Part shown: piece after piece, positions 9,880 to 21,309 of the stretch
Position numbering within the stretch: position 1 is the stretch's first letter
Layout: every line of letters starts with the position of its first letter
Assembly: GCA_021234155.1 (NCBI GenBank)
Contig: JAJEKV010000882.1
Location: forward strand, 1 to 64,000
Direction: 5' to 3'
Source of the DNA: Isoetes taiwanensis
Taxonomy: Eukaryota; Streptophyta; Lycopodiopsida; Isoetales; Isoetaceae
Length of the DNA: 64,000 bases
Translations under genes and position numbers: made by a program
The notes under the pieces: generated by a model
What the model saw: the letters and a program-made list of their open reading frames with translations, nothing else
Database searches by the model: none
Told to the model about the DNA's origin: nothing

Positions 9880-11478
9880 GAAGCATGGTTTGTAGCATAT
9901 ATTATTTGTACCCTTTACCCAGCGGATAAGGAAATATTGCCAGGCTTATCCTTTTTATATGTGCTTATCATAATGTAGGGTCAGAGGTTGAATCAAGGGA
10001 AGTTCATAAACCTAAATCAAGATATCCTTTTGTGGTTGTCTGCATTTTTTTGTGGTTTCCTTGTGGTCTCTTGAAATGCTTTGATAGTGGTTGACATGTT
10101 AACACGATGTGGTAAAGAAAAGAGGTCAAAATAGCACATATTAAATTGTAATCACCATGAGATTTTTGGACCTAACCTACATAATGGCCATTTCAAATAA
10201 TTAATATGGTTTTTTAAAGAGAATCTTCAAATGGAAGTGTTGCATCGTTTAATATGCAACCTTGTTAAGACTTTGTGCTCCAGGCTCATGCTCCTGTGGC
10301 ATCTAATTGTACTTAAACAATTAGATGAGACATGTAAATTTTATACTTTTTATTTCTGATTAATAAACTTTTTGGCTTTCATCCTTAAAGAAAAAAAAAT
10401 AAAAAAAAATAGATATATAATAAAGCAACATAGCATGGACATAACCCGGATCGAGGGATAGAATGTAAGTAGGAGATGGATTAAATTATTATTTGTAGTG
10501 AATATAGGAGCAAGCCGAGGAAACTTGATGTGTTTGAAGGATGTTTACATAACCAGATCGAGGAGATGGATTAAATTATTATTTGTAGTGAATATAGAGG
10601 AGCAAGCCAGAAAACGATGTGTTTGAAGGATGTTTACAGGAAGGTGGCATGCAAAAATTAAATCATTGTTATTGAGGTCGATATGCTAATTTACCTTGTT
10701 GTAAAGCTCTATTCTCTTTCAATTCATGTGATTAAATTTTATAATTAACCATATTTGTTTTCAGTAATTTAATGTTGCAATGTGTGGCCATGCATCTTTT
10801 GTGCAAGATAATAATGTTGATAGTAGTTCATGTTTGTTTGTTTGGCATCAAAGAATCAATAACGTGTCACTGCAAGATCAAGGCAACGTGTGAGATAGGC
10901 TATTAAATACAAGTCAATTATGTTCCTTTTCTTCATTGTTTTTGCCATGTTCCTTTTCTTAATTGTTTTTGCTTCATGAATTTGTTGAAAGATCTGGCTG
11001 AATGGTCTTCTGCCTAAACAGAACGAAAGAGAACTGCACGGATGCTAATAGGATGGCAAGGCTCCTGGTTGCTTTGGGCAATCAACGACTGCAGCCTTAA
11101 GTTGTCAGATCTAAATTATTCTTGCACAACTCATATACTGCTAAAATACATTAATCTGAAATTTCTAATGTTTTTACAATAGCCATGGCCACAAACCTCC
11201 ACATTTTCTTTAATTTCTACTGCTATTTCGTTCAGAAATGCCACTTGTGCGTTTCTATGGTTGATTATTGCATACAACTTGGCCTGGATAGAATTCTCGC
11301 AAATGATTGACTACATTCAGCAATATCTCAAAATCTCTCTTACAACCACTTCACAGCTTCACTAAATATGCAACATGTTGGATGTCAATCCGGAATGGAA
11401 AACTGCTGTCTACTAAAGCTCAATGAAACAGAGTCATAACGACACTAGCAATTTTATCATAAAAGCTAGCAAAGACGA
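9880..11478. other. Region downstream of RPS2 and of the candidate gene; no gene seen
   Basis: AT-rich sequence without a convincing reading frame or RNA gene. Apart from the tandem duplication at 10471-10638 I see nothing specific. Sequence just below 11479 is the 3' flank of RPS2 on the minus strand. Confidence 0.4.
10471..10638. repeat. Tandem duplication, two units, period 90 bp
   Basis: AGGAGATGGATTAAATTATT...GTTTGAAGGATGTTTACA occurs at 10471-10549 and again at 10561-10638, nearly identical with small indels, separated by CATAACCAGATCG-type sequence that also precedes the first copy. Confidence 0.75.
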
Positions 11479-12398
11479 TCAGAAAGTTGCCGGAACCTTC
11501 TCAACATCTTCGAGAAGAGTGAGTTTTGTAGGCTTGGCAAGGAAGTCTGTAAACTCTTGGAAGGGGGACCTTGAGAAACGTGTCTCTCGCCACAAATCCG
11601 GTGTCAAAAACCCATAAGTTTTCAGAAGGCATTCAAAAGTTGCCTGCAAAACAAATCAAACAACAAATTTAAGTCAAAGTTGGCTAAATGGCATCACACC
11701 ATCTAACAAAAGAAAAATTATAACAAAGAACATACCTTCACAAAGTTCCCAAGGGTTTTGGTAGATCCCCTTGATGAAGTAAAGACATCGTCAATACCAG
11801 CAAACTGGAGGACCTTCTTAGGAACACGGGCAGCAACAATGCCAGAACCTCTAGGAGCAGGAACAAGCCTAACAGTAACTGAACCACATTTACCAGTAAC
11901 TTTGCAAGGCACAGTATGAGGCTTTCCAATTTTATTACCCCAATATCCCCTCCTGACTGGAATAACAGAAAGCTTTGCAAGAATAATGGCACCTCTTATA
12001 GCAGTAGCAACTTCCTTACTACACTTAACACCGAGACCAACATGGCCATTGTTATCACCCACCACAACAAAGGCCTTGAATCTAGTACGCTGACCGGCAC
12101 GGGTCTGTTTCTGGACAGGCATGATTTTCATAACTTCATCCTTGAGAGCAGGTCCTAGGAAAAACTCTACAATCTGGTGCTCCTTGATAGGCAAGGAGAA
12201 AAGATAAATCTGCTCAAGGGATCTGATCTTACCGTCCTTTACGAGACGACCTAACTTGGTAACAGGAACCCATTTCTCCTCTTCCTCCCGGCGTGGACGA
12301 CGGCCCCGACCTCTATCACCACGACCCCGGCCTCTGTCTCCACGGCCGCGATCCCCTCGACCTCCGAAGCCTCGACCAAATCCTCCTCTGTCCGCCAT
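11479..12398 (-). CDS. RPS2: 40S ribosomal protein S2 (uS5), two exons
   Basis: The protein is a structural part of the cytosolic small ribosomal subunit near the mRNA entry site. Exon 1 is 12398-11736 (221 codons), exon 2 is 11643-11479 (54 codons plus stop), giving 275 aa, close to the usual 270-290. The start codon follows an in-frame-free 5' leader and precedes an Arg/Gly-rich N-tail ([11 protein letters not shown]) typical of eukaryotic uS5. The S5 double-stranded-RNA-binding fold follows ([21 protein letters not shown]-like) and the S5 C-terminal fold ([39 protein letters not shown]). The intron is 92 bp: AAG|GTATGT donor, TTTTGCAG|GC acceptor, phase 0. Exon 2 reads [18 protein letters not shown] and [14 protein letters not shown], matching the conserved C-terminus. 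No damaging change is seen; this is the only intact known gene in the window. Confidence 0.97.
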
Positions 12399-12442
12399 AG
12401 CCGCTCAGACGGTTCTGCCGATCCGCTGCCCTAAAACCTTGA

Positions 12443-12479
12443 TTAGGGTTTCCCACAGCTTTGACGATTGAAACCCTAA
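12443..12479 (-). promoter_or_regulatory. Two telo-box motifs upstream of RPS2
   Basis: AAACCCTAA occurs on the minus strand at 12451-12443 and on the plus strand at 12471-12479, 45-81 bp before the RPS2 start codon. Telo-boxes near the transcription start are typical of plant ribosomal-protein and translation-factor genes. An AATTAGCTA-type AT stretch follows; no clear TATA box was seen. Confidence 0.7.
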
Positions 12480-13316
12480 AATATATGGTTCTTAATTAGC
12501 TAGGTTTGTGAGGTTGAATCCCAGCCGTGGATCTGGAGCATATTCTAAATATGATGCCAGATCAGCGGCCAGCATCTTTTTGCAGAAAAAATGTCCTGCC
12601 ATTTCCTAAGGTCTCCATCGAATCCATGGTCACCCAAGAAAAAAGGTCCGCAGACCATGCATATGCTTGATAGCTCGAAGCAGCCCCTCCACAATCGCTT
12701 AATGGTGACAACCATGAGGCATCCATCTGCTCCTGATCCATCAACAGCAGCAGCTCCGGGCCCGAGATTTCTGTGAGATACAAGAAAACAACAGATCCCC
12801 CTCAATCAGACCTAAGAAACCCCAAATCCGGCTATCGCAGGGTTTCCATGTACCCTGAGGCAGATCCATCCACGTCGAGGCTTATTTGTGTGATTTTGTG
12901 GTGGCTGCGACACGACCCTCTGATGAGATGGCTGTTAGAAACTTCGAGTAGAGATGGGCTGTTAGAAATGACCTCTGATGAGAACACATTAGAAGCGATG
13001 CGCCCCCTGCTGCTGCTCATGCTTTTGCAAAATAGAGAACCCATCTTTGGAAAAAGCGGCGGACGAAACACTATCCGCCCTACAATTTAGGATGAAAACT
13101 TGCCAACCATGGCTACAACAAACTTGCAAGCGGTCGAAATTAGAAATTAGACATCTAAATGCCAACAAGCTCCTCAAATTCCTTAAATTATACGGTTTCT
13201 ACACCAGTCAAATCTTAGGCCAGACCACTGAATTCCAAATACAAAACTAAAAACGTGGAAGTTTATAACTATACAAGAAATTTATCGATAATACAAAACA
13301 TCTTTATTACTATCCG
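12480..13316. other. RPS2 upstream flank; no gene seen
   Basis: Moderate GC sequence with several overlapping short open frames on both strands and no recognisable protein. It probably holds distal promoter sequence of RPS2. Confidence 0.35.
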
Positions 13317-13937
<621 letters not shown>

Positions 13938-14137
13938 GCCATTGATTTTAGCCTTTTTTTTTTCAATGGTCAACAACCAATGGCTCACAACAAAAACCCT
14001 TTTTTTGTGCGTGTGGTGCATAATGGGCACATGAAGGGCCATTGATTTTAGCCTTTTTTTTTCAATGGTCAACAACCAATGGCTCACAACAAAAGCCCTC
14101 TTTTTGTGTGTGTGGTGCATAATGGGCACATGAAGGG
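13938..14137. repeat. Tandem pair of 100-bp units with internal hairpin
   Basis: GCCATTGATTTTAGCC...GGGCACATGAAGG is present at 13938-14037 and 14038-14137, almost identical. In each unit (G)AGCCATTG pairs with CAATGGCT about 45 bp later around a poly(T) run, so each unit can fold as a small stem-loop. The two copies likely arose by recent tandem duplication of a miniature inverted-repeat sequence. Confidence 0.75.
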
Positions 14138-14734
14138 CTTGAAGGGCACATGTAGTGCAGTTTCCCCGCTGCAACACATTTCTTAGCATAACTTTTGATC
14201 CAGAGCTCTGTTTGAGATGATTTTTATTGCGTTGGAAAGCTCTCTCCAAGATCTTTCTGATAGTGTATGATATGAATATGTTTGGTTAAGTTATCTATGC
14301 TAAAACAGCAATTTTTTCGGTCGGGTTTGGTAGGCTTTCACATCCTACCAGCTGATTAATACAGGATTGCGCTATTGGATATTGTTTTATGGCTCATTCC
14401 GAATGAAGCTTGCAAAAAATTACCATGCATTTTTAGATTTTGAGGCAGTTATTAAGCAAATTCAAGGCTTCTAGATCACTGGTGCTAACAAGCGAGAAAA
14501 GTTTCCACTTTGGTTTCTCACCACAAGAATCCATGGAGGCCAAAGGCTGCTGTTAAATTCCAGTTGAAAAATGTTTGTGTATGGGTGTTGCAAACTTTAT
14601 GACTTTCAGAATAATGGGATCAATCTGCTCTATCTTTGTGGTAACTTTTACTTATGTTCTATTTGTTTTATTGTGATCAAATTCAAAAGCTACAGGTGGT
14701 GAAAGCCTCAAATGAATTCTAGTTTTTTTCTGGT
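14138..14734. other. Unassigned AT-rich spacer
   Basis: No reading frame of note and no repeat recognised. Confidence 0.3.
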
Positions 14735-15500
14735 TTGAATTCTAAAATTTTTGTTTGTGCCTCTTTTTTTTTACGTCCTTTATACCTCGTCCCCATCGGA
14801 GGCGGGTATCTGGTGAGGCAATCGGGGTTATCTGAGGAGCAGGCGGTTCCCTCGAGGCTAAAGGCGGCAAGCTTGGAGGCATCCGCGGGGACCATCTGCC
14901 GGTGTGCTCAAGCGACTTCTCCAGCGGAAGGGCGAATTTCCCTTGTGGAAGTTCGGCTTGGGGATTATGATTGCGGGGGAGCCCAAAGGTGATGACCAAA
15001 TAAGAGGGGAGATACAAGCAACAACGCTGACTAGTCCACGGAGATGGGGCACAGCTTGGATAAGAGTCCACCGGCGGTGGATGGAAGACATGGCGCAAGC
15101 GGCGAAGCGACATGAAGGGTTGCTCGGCCCGGTTGTACAAGTCACAAGCATGGCTGGTCCGGATAGATGCTAAGGAAAAGGATGTGGAGGCGGTGCGAGG
15201 CGGGGCTCAATTCCTTGATGAAACAAAGCAGCGAACTGGGCGAGGAGATGTCGGAGGAAAGATGCTCACATATAGAGAACCATATGGCCCACTTACGACA
15301 AGAGATCACGGGACCTCGGAATGGAGGTGCAGCGAGTCGGAGGAGTGCACCACGGTCGTCTGCACCGGCAACCCCATACAGGGCGAGGTGACTCGGGGGG
15401 AATCGGCGGAGTGCCCGTGAGGAGCAAGACATCGAGCCGCCGCCTCAACCTTATTGTGCGGGGATTAGGAGGAGCAAAGCGAGGATTTGCGGGTAAGCTT
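14735..15500 (+). pseudogene. Possible LINE ORF1 remnant
   Basis: The frame at 15167-15391 reads LMKQSSELGEEMSEERCSHI then ENHMAHLRQEI, a heptad-like charged stretch followed by an Arg/Ser/Pro-rich tail (NGGAASRRSAPRSSAPATP). LINE ORF1 proteins often combine a coiled coil with a basic tail. The assignment rests on this and on position before the endonuclease; a captured unrelated fragment is possible. Confidence 0.4.
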
Positions 15501-15674
15501 ACCACCACGAGGTACTTGCAAAGCTCAATTACATTATTTGGTTATCAAAAGAGTCAATCGGGGTCGGAGGGCCAGAACATGAGACCTCGGCTAGTTAAGT
15601 TTGCAGATCTTGGATTGGAAGGCAAAATCTTTGTTGTTTACCAGCGCACCGGTCGTGAAAAGTGCGTCCATATA

Positions 15675-16160
15675 CGGGGATAGGTTCAATGGCACGGTAT
15701 GCGTTTTATCGGAATACATTATGAATTGTATAATCTGACACATATTTGCCAGTATAAAAGCGTAAAAAATGACAAAAAATTCCGGCGTCGAAAAGATTTT
15801 CCGCGTCTGCGAAAACAAGCGTGTAAGCGTCGCGAAAATTCCCCGGCGTCTGTAACGATGAAACCCAGCGTACATAAGCATTTTTTTTTCAGCGTCTGCG
15901 AAAGCCTTAATGCTAGCGTTGCGAAAGCTACGAAAGTATTTCCGGCGTCAGCGATCTGAAAGGTTTCAGCATCTGTTTTTTTTTTTTTTGAATTCGCGTG
16001 CAGCGGTTTTCTTGTTCGCATCGGCTTTCACGTTGTTTTGGCGTCTGTGAATTTTTTCGTGGCGAGGGTTTAAATCGTTAAATCGTATTTTATTAAAAAA
16101 TCGTATTTTTTTACTTTATCGTCGGGGAATTTGAATTTTATCGTCTGGAACCTATCCACG
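15675..16160 (+). mobile_element. Inverted-repeat element, copy B (486 bp)
   Basis: It has the same ends as copy A (CGGGGATAGGTTC / GAACCTATCCACG), and its right 90 bp read backwards match the first 90 bp of copy A closely, including the TTTTTAATAAAATA region. Flanks CCATATA (15668-15674 and 16161-16167) look like a 7-8-bp target duplication. The interior has the same GCGTCTG-rich, non-coding make-up. It lies within LINE C. Confidence 0.75.
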
Positions 16161-16689
16161 CCATATATACGGATCGGATCTCCCATGCTTTGCAACAGCG
16201 GGAAAAAGCCAAGAGTTGGTCAAGATAAGAGGGATTCGACAAAATTTTGGAGGAAATTTGTTTGGTTTGGTTAATGGCAAGATGAAGGTATATGTGCCTC
16301 CTCGTCGGGCGGGATTCGCGGGCGGCGGCCTCCCATGAGCAATTTGCGTCGCGAGGCGGAAGCGATCAGGGGCATCGAGGCGAGGCCGAGGCGGGGAGAG
16401 GGGGATTGAGGCCTTCCACAAGCTGCGGCACATCCATCGGGGTCGGTGGCGAGGCTGCCGGAGGTTATTCCAACCACCGGCGTCCTCGGGCACTCGGATG
16501 GGTCCGACCGCGGTCGGCATAGGGAAATGTCTTCGCATTGTTTCACGGAATTGTGGGGGCTTCAGGTGGCGAGAGGCGGTGGCTTGAATGGGATCGCGGC
16601 GGACATGGACATCGTCTTCTCTGGGAGACATGGGAGTATGAAGGGCATCGATTGCGGACATTCGAGGATATCGGCATTTCTCACTTGCT

Positions 16690-17260
16690 AATGGCGCCAT
16701 GGCGGGCGAATGCGGTGGAGTGGCTTGCTACTTTAGGGGCGCCTTAGCATGCAAGATCACACTTGAAGTCGATGCATTTAACAGCTACATGTGGGTAATG
16801 GTATTAGAGCACTGGTCATGTCCCATTGTTTCTTGCTAATTGCTACATTCCCCATGCAAGCTCTAAGTTCTACCGGATACATGATGCGGATACAAATGTC
16901 GAGATCTTGGTATAGGGAAGCGTATGATGACATAGACCGCTATAGGCGGCAGGGACATGTGTTTTGCTTGGAGATTTCAATGCTCGTCTGGCCTTGATTC
17001 GCGGTCGGTGACCTTCAAGGTGGCGATAATGCTGATCCGCTTTGGCTTGAAGGCGGCCGCTATTCGGCATACGGCACTCCCGGGATATAGTGGCTAGACC
17101 ATTTGGCGGCGGTAGTCGGCTCTGCCGAGGTTTTAAACATGGTAATTTGTAATGGTATCGTGATGGCCACACTCGGGGGTGTTACTTGCGGGAGTGATAG
17201 GCGGGGATGGGGAGCTAGTGTGTTGGATTACCTTCTGGATTACGGTAGCGACACTTGACA
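16690..17260 (+). pseudogene. LINE APE-type endonuclease fragment
   Basis: Frames give SYMWVMV-like and YDDIDRYRRQGHVF words, then GDFNAR at 16970-16987, the metal-binding Asn/Asp motif of exonuclease-endonuclease-phosphatase folds. LWLEGGRYSAYGTPGI, LCRGFKHGNL and GSDRRGWGASVLDYLL follow. This enzyme nicks target DNA to prime reverse transcription. Frameshifts separate the motifs. Confidence 0.65.
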
Positions 17261-17940
17261 TGGTTACACACTTCTCCATTGGCACAACCACGAGGGGGAT
17301 GAGGAGGCTTTGTTAGATCACTACGGCTTTATGTCATCTTTGAATTGGGAGCACTCAATAGTGGAACAGCAAAAGGCGTGGAGGGTTACCATACATCCCC
17401 TTCTCGAAGCGGGGGGCGGTATGAATCGTGTTGGTGCGGGGATTCTGAGGGGTTTGATAGCTTCTACACCTTTGCAAGGCAGTGTGCATATTTGAGTGGT
17501 ATTTGCTGCATTTCTTTGAGAACTTCCTTGCGGTGAAGGGGCCCTCAAGGAGGGACACAGCGCATTTTCACGAGAATCCATGGTTTGATCTTTGATTGCA
17601 AGGCTCTAAAAAGAGCAGGTGCGCTTAGTCATAGATCCGCGATTCGCGACCTCGGGCCACCTGCAAGACTATAAGCTCTTCTAAAAGCCAAGAAGGGGAG
17701 ATACATGGCGGAAACTGGGGGCTTTGTTTGACATGCTCATGGCGAAACCAAAATCTTTTGGCGTAAGGTGTTATACAAAAGCGCCCGGTGGTGGTAATGT
17801 AAGTGTGGAGCAATGGATGCAGCTTGCGGGGAGTTATATGACCCCGAGGAGCTAATGCGGGGTCGGATCGGTAGGAGAGTCTTTGCGGCTCCGCAGCGGG
17901 AGGATGTCAGCGAGGTCTCGGGCATCTGGCGAATGGCAAG
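17261..17940 (+). pseudogene. LINE C linker between endonuclease and RT
   Basis: Broken frames with words such as LDHYGFMSSLNWEHSIVEQQ and ELYDPEELMRGRIGRRVF. Such a linker is expected between the two enzyme domains; no separate domain is recognisable. Confidence 0.45.
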
Positions 17941-18380
17941 GCAAAGGATTCTACGGGGGCTGCGGTAGTTTGTTGAAATGGGGTGGCCCATCTGTGGTAG
18001 GGCCCACGGCGGTGATCATTAACCGGGCTCTGGCGAGGGGCTCCCAGTGGATGGTTAGTAAGGTTGTTCACATTCATAAAGGCTGTATCTGGATGGCCCG
18101 AATTACCGGATGATTATGGTAAGCTTCATTTGTTTGCAAAGCTCTGGCAAGGTGGTGGAGAAAAAACTTACTAAGTGGGCGAGGGAGGCCGGTGCGGGCA
18201 ATTGGCGGGCGGGCTTTGCCCGGCTCACTCCACAGCCCAGGCCCATTAGAGGCGGTTGGGGTCTGAAAATGGCCCATATCTTGGGTTAAAGATTTCCGCG
18301 TCGGGTCGCCCGGGACCAATCGAGGTTTTCGCCTTTTCACGAAAGTCGGTATTACTTGGCGGGTAGAAGGATGGCGGGGC
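17941..18380 (+). pseudogene. LINE C reverse-transcriptase start
   Basis: LLKWGGPSVVGPTAVIINRA, ALARGSQWMVSKVVHIHK, and VVEKKLTKWAREAG fit the start of LINE RT and match the same region in LINE A (LLKWADPQW..., VVPIYKAGDPSDP). The finger and palm motifs beyond this point are missing. Confidence 0.65.
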
Positions 18381-18430
18381 TTACTTGGCATCCACATGGC
18401 GTATTTTCATAGGGGATGCTGCGGCTTTTA

Positions 18431-18926
18431 TTGCAACCATTTTAATGGCCCGTATTTTTTTGAATTAAACCCGCCTCCCAAAATAATGGTGACTTTGACG
18501 CCCTCTTGTCGGCGTCACCAACTCCCTTGTCAAATTTTGGTGCCAAACTTACGTCTTGTCACTCGGAGCCTCTCGTGCATCCTCTCGCCTTCACTCCTCA
18601 TCGCAATCCATGTCTCTGTAATTTACGTGTTCTTGCCCCATTTGAGAACTCCCAAGGTCAAGAAGTGGGAGGTTTTGTCTCAATAGGTTAGGTGGGTGAG
18701 TATCTTTGCCATCAGCGAGGCGAGCATAGAGTTAGCGACAAAAGCGATCGGGCGTGCGGACACATTGGATAGGTAGGATAAAAAGAGTTCAAGTTGAATT
18801 CTAGCGGTAGGAAAGTGGAAAGTATAACAATAGGACATGCATATACCCCTTACGATATGGCCAAAGAGCTAATCTCCACCAAAAGCGACTTCCCAAAATT
18901 GCGCAAATGGTAACCACCTTAATCGG
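18431..18926. other. Unassigned stretch before the palindrome-bounded region
   Basis: Short frames only (for example ISEASIELATKAIGRADTLD on the plus strand near 18710-18770). No family recognised. Confidence 0.3.
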
Positions 18927-18994
18927 ATCACCACGGCCCTTGAAGCTATCTGTCGGCTACTTAGCTGCGTAGAGATAGTTTAGCGTCGTGTGAT
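18927..18994. repeat. Palindrome unit 1 (ATCACCACGGCC...GCGTCGTGTGAT)
   Basis: 68 bp with imperfectly complementary ends. First of a series through 26.5 kb. Inner sequence differs from the others. Confidence 0.6.
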
Positions 18995-20077
18995 CTCCTT
19001 ATCTTTCATTTCTTTCGTTGACGCGTGTTTACAAACAAATTTATTGTGCGGGTTTATGTTTATCGGGCGTCGTGGATGTCATTCGGCGAAAGTATTAGTA
19101 GTGTACTTGTGGGTGTATCACATAGACATCGAATTGTCCTTTTCAAGGTATGGATGCGTGACCTTGCGGGGTATAGGCATCGGTTTCTGGACATGATTAT
19201 AGCGTAAAGGTCGGAAACCGAGCTTGAGGCGGTTGAATTGCCCCCTTTAAGTGAACTTTGTAAAAGCCCCGGACTAATGAGAACAATGTAATTGCAATGA
19301 AGAAATGCATGGTGACGAGGTGCAAGCGGGAATGTCTGAAAGCGGGCGTGAGGATGAGTTTCAAAATCTTCACACCGTTTGAGGTATTTGCTAACATATT
19401 CGGATGGCGGGGAAGTTGAAAAGCTCAGAAGACATATCGTGCTTTCTCCCCCACTTAGATTTTGTGGATGGCTTATTTTTGGTTCGGCACGGGATGTTCG
19501 ATTCCACGAATCATCGGTCAACTATGAGAAGGTCAGCGTAGTTAAGTCCTCCTTTAAGTTGGATACTTTCTTCCAAAACAATATTTATCGTTAATTGTCA
19601 ACTAGAGCGAAGGAAGCGAGAAAAAAAGAGGCTGCACAACTTTTTGGGAGCCGTTTGAGGACCATATGAGACACTCCGATGCGGTGGATATTGAGTATGG
19701 AGAGGGGAGGAAGTCATTTATACAGACCACCATGGAAGCGAATGGCCATTATCGAGCTAAGAGTGCTAATGGAGGCGAGAGGAGATTGCTTTGACGACTT
19801 CCATTATTTCATTGATGGCATTAGGGTTGGTTACGAGGCAAGAGGGAAATGTAAAGTTTAGTGAGTTAGCGATCAACAAGAAATTGTCTATCGCCTGGCG
19901 CTTTGAATCTCGGTTTTATTTGTGTTTTTGTCCAGATGTTTTTAGGGTTCAGTATTTTGTCCGATATTTTTTTAGGGTTTACAATTATTTAAAAGCGTTA
20001 CCATCATATTTTACTTTAACTTAACTTTTTTTACTATTTATCTCTTGCCCGGTTGTCTATTTTTGTCGGTGTTAAGT
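18995..20077. other. Unrecognised unit between palindrome 1 and the H3-like gene
   Basis: Only short frames are open on either strand, such as EYGEGRKSFIQTTMEANGHY near 19694-19752 and FTPFEVFANIF-like near 19370-19405. The composition resembles the neighbouring degraded units. No function can be given. A GGCGTCGTGGATG word at 19068-19080 resembles the right end of the palindromes. Confidence 0.3.
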
Positions 20078-20083
20078 AGTATA
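20075..20083 (+). promoter_or_regulatory. TATA-like word before the H3-like gene
   Basis: AGTATAAAAG lies 25 bp before the MARTKQ start and about 137 bp before ATG 20215. The distance favours the second ATG, or transcription starting elsewhere. Confidence 0.35.
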
Positions 20084-20102
20084 AAAGCCATCGGTGAGAA
20101 GC

Positions 20103-20918
20103 CATGGCAAGAACTAAGCAAGCGCAAGGATCCATCGGTGGTGTAAGGCGGTGATTACATTAGTCGCCTCCTTCATCGAATCTGAAGTCTCGATAGAGAT
20201 TCTCCTCCTCGACCATGCCTAACAGAGCCCGGGAAAAGAAATCCCGCCAGCCGGGAGGGCGGGGAAGCGGCTCGGAGTAAGTAGGGAGGTGCACTCCGGT
20301 TCGGAGGCGGAGGATGAAAATGTGAAAGCCGTGGCGAGGAGAATATGGGCCGGATTAATTATTGGGCAGCCGCCTCTTCTTGCTCTTCTTGCTCCTCCTG
20401 CTCCTCTGGTGGAGGCGCCGGGACCTTCAAATCAAAGGAGGAGGAACTTGCGAGAAGGGAAAGCGACCCAGAAATGTGAGGAGGCGGCGGAAGAGTCGGT
20501 AGAGGAACGACTGCAAATCTTTGGGGTGAGGAGGCGGTAGGGAAGAGTCGGTAGAACAACGGGCTCAAATCTTTGGGGTGGGTGAGGGTAGTGGTAGGAA
20601 GCGGAAGGCGAAGCGGCATTAAAAGCGCAGCGAGATTAAAAGTATCGGAAGAGCGAGATGGTCATTCAGCGTCTCCCATTTGCGGGCTCGTGAAAGAGAT
20701 TCTGCAAGAGTGTGGTCGCGATACATCATACCGATTCTGAGAATTCAAGCAAGCGCCTTAAATGCTCTTCAAATGGCGGGGCGGTTGGTGTCGATCTGTT
20801 CGAGGACTCGCGACTTGCGGCAATACATGCCAAGCGGGTGGCTGTCATGCCCAAGGACATGCGCCTCGTCTTACGCATAAGGGATCCAGAAGTACTATGG
20901 TCAAAATTTTATGGCTGA
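20103..20918 (+). pseudogene. Divergent histone H3-like (possibly CenH3-like) gene, frameshifted
   Basis: Histone H3 forms the nucleosome core. The C-terminal half of the fold is clear: [20 protein letters not shown] then [13 protein letters not shown], matching VGLFEDTNLCAIHAKRV and IMPKDIQLARRIR of H3. Upstream, in other frames, KYRKSEMVIQRLPFAG matches the KYQKSTELLIRKLPF region, then [15 protein letters not shown], then [10 protein letters not shown] for ALQEAAEA. The loop between helices 1 and 2 looks longer than in canonical H3, as in centromeric H3, and the end runs on ([11 protein letters not shown]). The N-tail is long and rich in Arg, Pro and acidic residues. MARTKQ at 20103 equals the H3 start but lies only about 25 bp after a TATA-like word; ATG at 20215 (MPNRAREKKSRQPGG) is an alternative, or an intron may separate them. 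At least four frame changes are needed. Confidence 0.65.
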
Positions 20919-21095
20919 ATACAACAAGAAGAAAGACCCCCGGGAAAAAGGTGGTGAAGTGCCTTTGTGTTTTTCATATGTATAATATTTCTTTAATGTA
21001 ATGGCTTTATAAGCAATCTCTTAGTCCATTTCTTTCTTAGAAGCCTAGCTTAGCACTTTGTATTTTTTTTTTTTTTTTTTAATGTTATCGTGAGG

Positions 21096-21156
21096 ATCAC
21101 CGGTAGCGACAAGCATTGTGCTTTTGTTGCACATAGTAGTCTTGGCGTCGTGTGAT
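21096..21156. repeat. Palindrome unit 2
   Basis: ATCACCGGTAGCG...GGCGTCGTGTGAT, 61 bp, about 180 bp after the end of the H3-like gene. Left end partly degraded. Confidence 0.55.
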
Positions 21157-21160
21157 GATC

Positions 21161-21187
21161 AACCTAACCCTAACCCTAACCCTAAAA
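21161..21187. repeat. Interstitial telomere-like repeat
   Basis: AACCTAACCCTAACCCTAA and one more CCCTAAA unit directly follow palindrome 2. It could act as telo-box promoter sequence or mark an old telomere-repair insertion. The units are mainly 6-bp CCCTAA rather than the usual plant 7-bp type. Confidence 0.75.
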
Positions 21188-21309
21188 TATGCGGACAAAT
21201 CTCCCCACAGCGGTGTGTCCCCTTTCATGTCGACAATGGCTACTTGAGTTCAAAAGTGGCGGCGCCTTACGGCTCCTAAACATCTTCTTGCTTTTCGTCG
21301 TTTGCCCGC

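Larger units (their letters stand above)
14735..18430 (+). mobile_element. LINE C: decayed LINE with endonuclease and start of RT, split by copy B
   Basis: In order on the plus strand are a possible ORF1 (14735-15500), an inserted inverted-repeat element (15675-16160), an endonuclease remnant (about 16690-17260), a linker, and the start of RT (17940-18370). The rest of RT and the 3' end are absent, unlike LINE A and LINE B which keep the 3' part. GC is high. Many stops and frameshifts show it is inactive. Confidence 0.7.

Noticed and set aside
11738-12158. Open frames overlapping RPS2 in other frames and on the other strand
   Set aside because: RPS2 explains the sequence with correct splice sites and a full conserved protein; the others have no family.
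20103-20160. MARTKQ as a certain start of the H3-like protein
   Set aside because: The TATA-like word is only 25 bp away and the reading soon stops; without transcript data the start is undecided, so it is given as one of two options.
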